Part shown: in pieces, positions 57,922-64,000 of the stretch
Position numbering within the stretch: the first letter of the stretch is position 1
How the letters are laid out: each line of letters opens with the position of its first letter
Source: Hydractinia symbiolongicarpus
Lineage: Eukaryota; Cnidaria; Hydrozoa; Anthoathecata; Hydractiniidae
Assembly (NCBI RefSeq): GCF_029227915.1
Contig: NC_079882.1
Span: 9,114,001-9,178,000 of the forward strand
Reading direction: 5' to 3'
DNA: 64,000 nt
Translations under genes and position numbers: made by a program
The notes under the pieces: model-generated
What the model saw: only the letters and a program-made list of their open reading frames with translations
Databases searched by the model: none
Told to the model about the DNA's origin: nothing

Positions 57922-58978
57922 ATGAATTCACGTCAGATAAGAGGTTCAGAAGCGCGGCTTGTTAGAACATCCTATGGATACAGTCATGGTAATTCCTCGC
58001 ACAAAACCTTCTCAGCGAAATCGAAAAAGTTATTAAAAAAAAATTTACTTGTTGTCTTGATAATAATCGGTGCGTTAATCGGATTCATAGTCGGAATCAG
58101 CATCAATAAGCCAATCCAAAAGCTCGAACAGTCCGATCGATACACAGCTATCATAATTATTGGATTTCCAGGCGAGCTACTTATTCGAATGTTGAAATTG
58201 TTGATTCTACCTTTGATCACATGCAGTTTGATTGTTGGATTAGCCAATCTTGACAGTAGAGTTTCTGGTAAAATTGGAGGAAGGGCTGTAGTGTATTACC
58301 TATCAACAACTTGCATGGCAGCTATACTTGGTTTGGTTCTTGTCTCAGCTATCAAACCTGGAAATTCCATGTCTCCACCTGAAAATCCAAAAGAACAAGA
58401 ACTTGTTCGTCCTTTAGACTCCTTCCTGGATATCGTCAGGTACTTCTTTGTTTATTCCAAATATACTGTGGTCCTAGACACAAACCTTAACTTATTCCTT
58501 TCTACTTTTTCACTGTGCAGAAATCACCATCATGGACGAAATGACAGTTGTCGCTTTACTCGCAACAGAATTTATTCTAAGCTGTCACTGTGCCGCCAAT
58601 TTTTCATTGCTTAATTCCCGCCAAAAAACAAGTTGATTTCTTTCTAAAAGCTTGATAAGTTGACTACCGTAATTCTTCTAATTTAGTGCGGTCATAAAAA
58701 TAAAATATTTCGAGCACTAATTAATAGAGAAGATAAATTACCGTCATATCTTCCTCCAAAGTCCGCACTAATAATTAGAGAAAAATTTGATAATTACCGC
58801 ACTAAATTAGAGGCGCTAACACGTGGTTGATAGGAAAGGAGAAAACTTACAACGCCATTTCATCTGACATTGATATGGTAGCTAAAAAGATCCTTTTTAT
58901 GTCTGGTAACAACAGACAAAAAAAAAAGTTTGAACTTGCTCGCTTGACAACTATTGTATGAAAAATGCAAAAAAAACC

Positions 58979-59019
<41 letters not shown>

Positions 59020-61779
59020 CCCTAACCCTAACCCTAACCCTAAGGGAATCTTCAAGATGATGATGTCCTTTTCCAAGCTCTTTCATATGAACTTAACAAA
59101 CTTGTTTTACAGGAGGTAAGCTTTGCGTGAAGAGACGGCAAAAACAAAATGGTAATTTATTTCTGTTTAATTTAGAAATATGTTTCCATCAAATATTGTC
59201 AAAGCGTGTGTCGAGCAGGTATTTGGATATTTATATGAATTAATTATTATGAATTAATTAATCATTTTTACCTAAATTTATGTATTCAAGGAAAAACATT
59301 TACGCAGGAAATGCAAAGGAATGAATTTTACGTTACTATTTATTACCCTGGTTAAAAAACACAACAGCCTAAATACTTCTAGCCATAGCAGGCGAGCTAG
59401 CTGGTCTGTTCCGCACGATGTATAGCTAAAATCCTAAACTTTGTTTGTTTTAGATGGCTAGAAAACGTAACAGTGTATTTATCCCGTAAAAACATATAAA
59501 AAACAAATATTACAAAAATAAAAATCTTTTAAAACATAAAAAGGTCAATAGGGATCTCCAAGCCTCAGCACCAAAGCTTCAAAAATGGCTGATATGTATT
59601 GCAGTAGTTATGATCGTTTATTTAGGCTTTTCCTTGCGAAAATGTTTTCTCTGCCGCTCGTATTTCTTGGTACTTCTCCAAAGAGGTTATCACTTAAGGA
59701 ATATTGCTTGCTCCCTCATAGAAGGGTTTATTTTTCTCTCTTGCTTCTCATTTACAGGTGTATATATTAATTTTCTAATTCTTCATCTTTTAATATTTGT
59801 TTTCTAGGATAAAACAGTCATTAAAGAAAAAAAGGTAAACATACAATATACAGAAAAACCATTCTTAACTGGAAATTTGACGAACATTCAAATAGACATC
59901 CTTCTACTGGAGAAGAAAATACAGAAGTATGAAATTGATGGAAAAGTGTCATATACAAAAACCGTAGAGCGGTATGACACCTATAAAATTGGAACTGGAT
60001 TAACCACGAAAGGAAAAGCTAATTTTCTTGGTGTGATTGTGTTTGCTATCGCGGTTGGTATTATAGCTGGTCAATTGGGGAGTGAAGCTGAAGTGTTTGT
60101 GAAGTTTCTCACAACATTTAACAACATCATCACAAAATTAATTATTTTGGTTATGTGGTAAGTAACTAATGATAACAACATTTCTTTCCTGACGATTTAT
60201 TTTTCACTATCCAGATTGTTCATACTCTGGTTATACTGCTATGATTTTCTTGATGGTTTCCTTTAACTGGTTTGTAAAGATCTGGCTTTGTTTTAAAATG
60301 TACGGTCCTGTTCTTCCTCACAGAGCTACAAAAAAAAAATGAACTGTTCTGAGTGAAAAGAATTTTAATACTAATTAAATGAAAAAATAAACACTATAAT
60401 AATAATAACCTTAAATTGTTCGAAAATGACTCATTTTTCATTGTTCGTGTTTTATAGTACAAGAAGTACTATTTTTACCAGAAAAGGGAAAATGCCCTTT
60501 TTTGGACAGTAAGGTTAATTAAATATGGAAAGTAGTATCTACATTTTATACTCAGGTACTCACCTATTGGTATTATGAGTCTTATTATTGCAAGATTTGC
60601 TGAAATGGAAAATATTGGAAAAACCTTCGAAAGCCTTGGCTTGTTTATTGTCACAGTCGTTGTTGGTCTCGCGATCCATGGATGGATTGTATTACCGTTG
60701 CTATTCTTCGCAATCACAAGATCAAATCCTTATGTTTATCTCAAGGGTGTTACAGCTGCAATGGCAACTGCCTTTGGTACTGACTCCAGGTATTAAATAC
60801 GTAAACGTCCAATTCCCTTAATTTTCAAACCCTGGATCAATTTCAGAATGCATATATTTATTATTTCTAGTGCTGCAACGTTACCAGTGACATTCAAATG
60901 TTTGGAAGAAAACTTGCATTTAGATAAAAGAATCACTCGTTTCATTCTCCCTGTTGGTACAACAATAAACATGGATGGAACCGCTTTGTATGAAGCAGTC
61001 AGTGCTATATTTATTGGTAAGCAAGGTAGTTATGTATGATTATATAAGATGAAAGACGTAATAAATATAAAAATGATACCACTTTTCTAGCTCAATCCAT
61101 TGGTCGTACCTTAAGTTTTGGCGATTACGTGGCTATAAGGTAACCTTTTTCCATTTTTTTGTAATCAATGCCAATACATCCCTTTGAAATTAACGTGCAT
61201 TTTAAATTTCATTCAGTTTTACGTCAATCCTTGCATCAGTTGGTGCTGCAGCTATCCCACACGCTGGTTTGGTTACCATGTTGATTGTTTTGGATACTGT
61301 TGGGTTGCCTAGTGACATGGTGGCTGTTATATTCTCTGTTGATTGGTTTCTGTAAGTCATTTGAATAGTAATAAACGTGATGTTAGAGGGGTCAGTAAGT
61401 TCTTCGTGTACAAGGACTAGTTAAAAGTAATTTCTTGATTGGAATCTGGTTTTTGGTTGATCAAATACAAAGTTTTTCTGTTAATTTTGTTTTAAGTGAT
61501 CGATGTCGAACCATGATAAACGTTCTTGGTGACGCGTATGGTACAGGCATTGTGCAACATTTATCGAAGGCTGATCTTGCAAAAGACGACGAAAAATTAA
61601 AAGAGAAGAATTACAATGACGTTTTCACAAAAGAAGATAAAAAACAGCAACCAGTATATTATTTGAATAAGAAGAATCTCACTAACGGAGAAAATCACAA
61701 GTCGAATGATAATTATTCCGAAGAAAATTCGGAAGATGATTATTATCCAACTAGAGAGAGGAAAACAACATACCTTTAA
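57922..61779 (+). CDS. SLC1A: SLC1-family excitatory amino acid (glutamate) transporter
   Basis: Family members take up glutamate or aspartate with sodium across the plasma membrane. Eight exons join in frame (585 aa; human EAATs about 525-575): 57922-58439, 59176-59218, 59808-60157, 60556-60789, 60871-61016, 61091-61139, 61217-61351, 61497-61779. Order: cytosolic N-terminus; TM1 ([16 protein letters not shown]); [19 protein letters not shown]; the conserved [17 protein letters not shown]; a long extracellular loop; TM segments around [13 protein letters not shown]; the HP1 region with TAFGTDSSAATLP; TM7 [13 protein letters not shown]2 [17 protein letters not shown]8 [19 protein letters not shown]. 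These binding-site motifs are intact, so it should be functional. The acidic tail ends in TTYL, a class I PDZ-ligand pattern. It is an EAAT rather than an ASCT, judging from the loop and the TM8 region; the exact subtype is unclear. Confidence 0.95.
58660..58830. mobile_element. Short inverted-repeat element in the transporter intron
   Basis: TTCTAATTTAGTGCGGT near the left end is repeated inverted as ACCGCACTAAATTAGAG near the right, with extra GTGCGG copies inside. A small MITE is plausible; target duplication not resolved. Confidence 0.4.
58977..59043 (+). repeat. Interstitial telomere-type (CCCTAA)n tract
   Basis: About eleven tandem CCCTAA units with one extra A (CCCTAAACCC). This is the standard animal telomere repeat, C-rich strand on plus, located inside intron 1 of the glutamate transporter gene. 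Confidence 0.9.
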
Positions 61780-62299
61780 AAGATATAAGCGGGTCTTAGC
61801 TTTTCTACTGGACTTGTAAGATACGTGGCGCTAAAAAAGAACTGTATTTTCATATATTTTGATTGGCATATCACTTAAAAATAACTTTATCTTTATCGAT
61901 TGGTCAAAATACCCAGGGCGTACACAGTGTATCAAATAAGTTACTGTCACCTGATACTTAAAAAACAGGAAATTCAGCTTTACCCTTACAGTTTACCGAA
62001 ATATGAAAGTCGGAAAATAAAAAATAGAAGTAAAAGATGGAAAATTGCTACCTATTATTTACGGAATCAAGTTGCAATCAAAAAAGTAATATTAATTTAA
62101 TATCCACGCTTCTCATTTATCTTATTTTGTAATACCTTTATGCCAGTCTGTGCAACTATCAGTCTACGCCATTTTCTACAAGCCTGCCAGTTTATATATT
62201 TTTTTACAAGTTTAAACAGCTATTACTCTATACAACTTTTTATCAGTTCTGTCAGTCTAAACTTTCTTCCTGTTAAACAACTACCAGCAAATGCCATTT
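61780..62299. other. Transporter 3' UTR and spacer
   Basis: Non-coding AT-rich sequence after the transporter stop codon. Confidence 0.4.
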
Positions 62300-62485
62300 T
62301 CTTCCAGCCCAAACAACTATCAATCAACACAACTTTCTTCCACTCCAAACAACTACCAATTAACACAACTTTCTTCCACTCCAAACCACTATCAATCAAC
62401 ACAACTTTCTTCCACTTCAAACGACTACTAATTAACACAACTTTCTTCCACTCCAAACCACTATCAATTAACACAACTTTCTACT
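62300..62485. repeat. 36-bp minisatellite, about five copies
   Basis: Unit of the type AACACAACTTTCTTCCACTCC followed by AAACCACTATCAATT-like sequence, repeated with small changes. It has no stops in some frames, so it yields repetitive but meaningless open frames. Confidence 0.85.
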
Positions 62486-62565
62486 AGTATAAATAACTAC
62501 GAGTCAAGACTATTTTCAACCGGTCTAAGGAATTGGTTGAAACACTGGGTACACAACACAAGGTT

Positions 62566-62690
<125 letters not shown>

Positions 62691-64000
62691 AATGCACCAT
62701 CGGGCTGTTTTGTTACAAATCGTGCGATAATTAAATTTGTCGCTAGCTGCCTCACGCGTCGGTTTTTTTTGTCATTGTTTACTTTTCTTTGTAGTATTTT
62801 GTTCTTCTTAGTAACTTTAATTGTATTTGTGATTTGTTTTTCTCTCGAAATGGTGATTAGCTGAAAAATTTAAGAAAATTTCACCCAAAACATGCCACTT
62901 TTTTACATGACTATTTTTACGTTTGGACAAAAGTTTTGCTAAAAATCTTTTTGTATCATAACAGTAGTGTAAAAAACCTCCTTAGCTATCACTTTTAAAG
63001 GTGTTTCCACCCAACCGGTGTCAAGAAATTTTCACTGTCACGTATTATTCTGAAATAATAATTAGTGGTTATCATATTAAGTGGTAATATTAGGTGGTAG
63101 TAGAACACAACCGAAATTTAAGAATTCTCAAACTCAAAGAATTAAAGCGTTTTTAATAGTGATTTAAGCTTTGTTGAAACAGCTAAGAGGTTAAATGGGA
63201 GGAATTACTATAGATATTATAAGATACAGCAACCTAAAGCTATATGACATGTGATATGTCTGTGAAGCTCAATAACGGATGAGATGAGCTGAAAAGGCGG
63301 TTCAGAAAGACATATTAGCGGTCGTTCCAATCTTTCTTAAGTAATCACTATTACTTATTGTAATTTCATGGTTAAATAAACTTCATTTCGGTAACTTCAT
63401 GATGTTAGTATTAGCATAGACTCCCAAGATCTTTAAATTATGGAAATGTGTTTAACAAACCCTGTTTTGAGAGCATCAAAACAATGTATGTGTTTACCTT
63501 TGTACTTGTTTACGGATTCACAGGAACGCATCCTGGGATAACACGAGACAAAATTAAAGATTTTTGATTGAAAAAGGGCTTAAAACTGTTTTATCAAAGT
63601 ATTCGTGGATTGTAACGACAATATGGTAAAGTTATGGATTTGCTTACTAATAAAAAATTTCGACGTATTTACTTTGTCAGTACCTTTCTCGAATAAAACA
63701 GTATAACCGATCTCAACATTATTTTGTTTCAAAACGACAGTAGAAATGTACATCAGAAACAGAATAAATTTTATAGTCAGGCATGTCTTCAGGACAATTA
63801 AGGCAATCTACCAAGAAAATCAAAATCTTTTACTTTTTGTATCATTTGCAAGCCTCCGAATTCTTCTAAACATCTATTAAAAACTTTTTAACAACTATCT
63901 CACCTTAAATGATAATTGTTAAAAAAGAAGATATTGACGAAACCACGATGTTCGTGAATATATCACTGATTATCTACAAAATAGTGATCATCTAAGAATG
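62691..64000. other. Non-coding right end of the window
   Basis: AT-rich sequence with no convincing exon, RNA gene or transposon boundary. A gene continuing beyond the window cannot be excluded. Confidence 0.4.

Noticed and set aside
62300-62485. CRISPR-like array
   Set aside because: Units are contiguous 36-bp copies with no unique spacers, in an animal genome.
62140-62487. Open frame with repeated NTTFFHSK peptides
   Set aside because: It follows the 36-bp minisatellite, exists on both strands and has no splice or domain support.

Overview
This is a gene-rich, intron-rich and AT-rich metazoan chromosome segment. Every recognisable protein is an animal protein split by GT-AG introns. The mix of PRDM14, PX-domain SGK, LAPTM4, EEF1E1/AIMP3, an EAAT-type glutamate transporter, Helitrons, a DIRS-like tyrosine-recombinase retroelement and tRNA-derived SINEs fits a non-vertebrate animal. 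My best guess is a cnidarian, perhaps a hydrozoan; that is inference and cannot be proven from one window. I reconstructed seven multi-exon genes by following splice sites and codon phase, and all of them join in frame from start to stop.

Layout: (1) 601-10867, minus strand: an SGK3-like kinase (PX domain plus AGC kinase, 19 coding exons, 505 aa). (2) 13087-15721, plus: a LAPTM4-family lysosomal four-helix membrane protein (7 exons, 239 aa), head-to-head with the kinase. (3) 16105-19348: a transposon cluster made of seven abutting Helitron-like units and an internally deleted, broken DIRS-like element. (4) 21508-31975, minus: HADHA, the mitochondrial trifunctional enzyme alpha subunit (27 exons, 786 aa). 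(5) 32412-38506, plus: EEF1E1/AIMP3 (5 exons, 179 aa), 436 bp from HADHA in a head-to-head arrangement. (6) 38574-41999, minus: a diverged tandem-C2 synaptotagmin-like protein (5 coding exons, 401 aa), tail-to-tail with EEF1E1 with 67 bp between stop codons. (7) 46609-51003, plus: PRDM14 (6 exons, 506 aa). (8) 57922-61779, plus: an SLC1/EAAT glutamate transporter (8 exons, 585 aa).

The genes do not form one pathway. They are ordinary neighbours on a eukaryotic chromosome, with shared promoter regions (SGK/LAPTM4, HADHA/EEF1E1) and one overlapping-tail candidate (EEF1E1/C2 gene). The non-coding space is rich in mobile DNA: Helitron-type elements ending in a hairpin and CTAG, several MITEs with clean target-site duplications (TA, TTAA and 5 bp), tRNA-derived SINEs, a minisatellite-bearing repeat present twice, an interstitial telomere-type (CCCTAA)n tract inside the transporter gene, a piggyBac-like MITE, and a near-perfect 86-nt hairpin. 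I found no CRISPR array, no convincing tRNA or rRNA gene, and no clear evidence of a new enzymatic system. The most unusual items are the Helitron concatemer, the deleted DIRS element with flanking 54-bp direct repeats, and the paired 5-bp-TSD MITEs carrying repeated CCTAATTAGGC-type palindromes.
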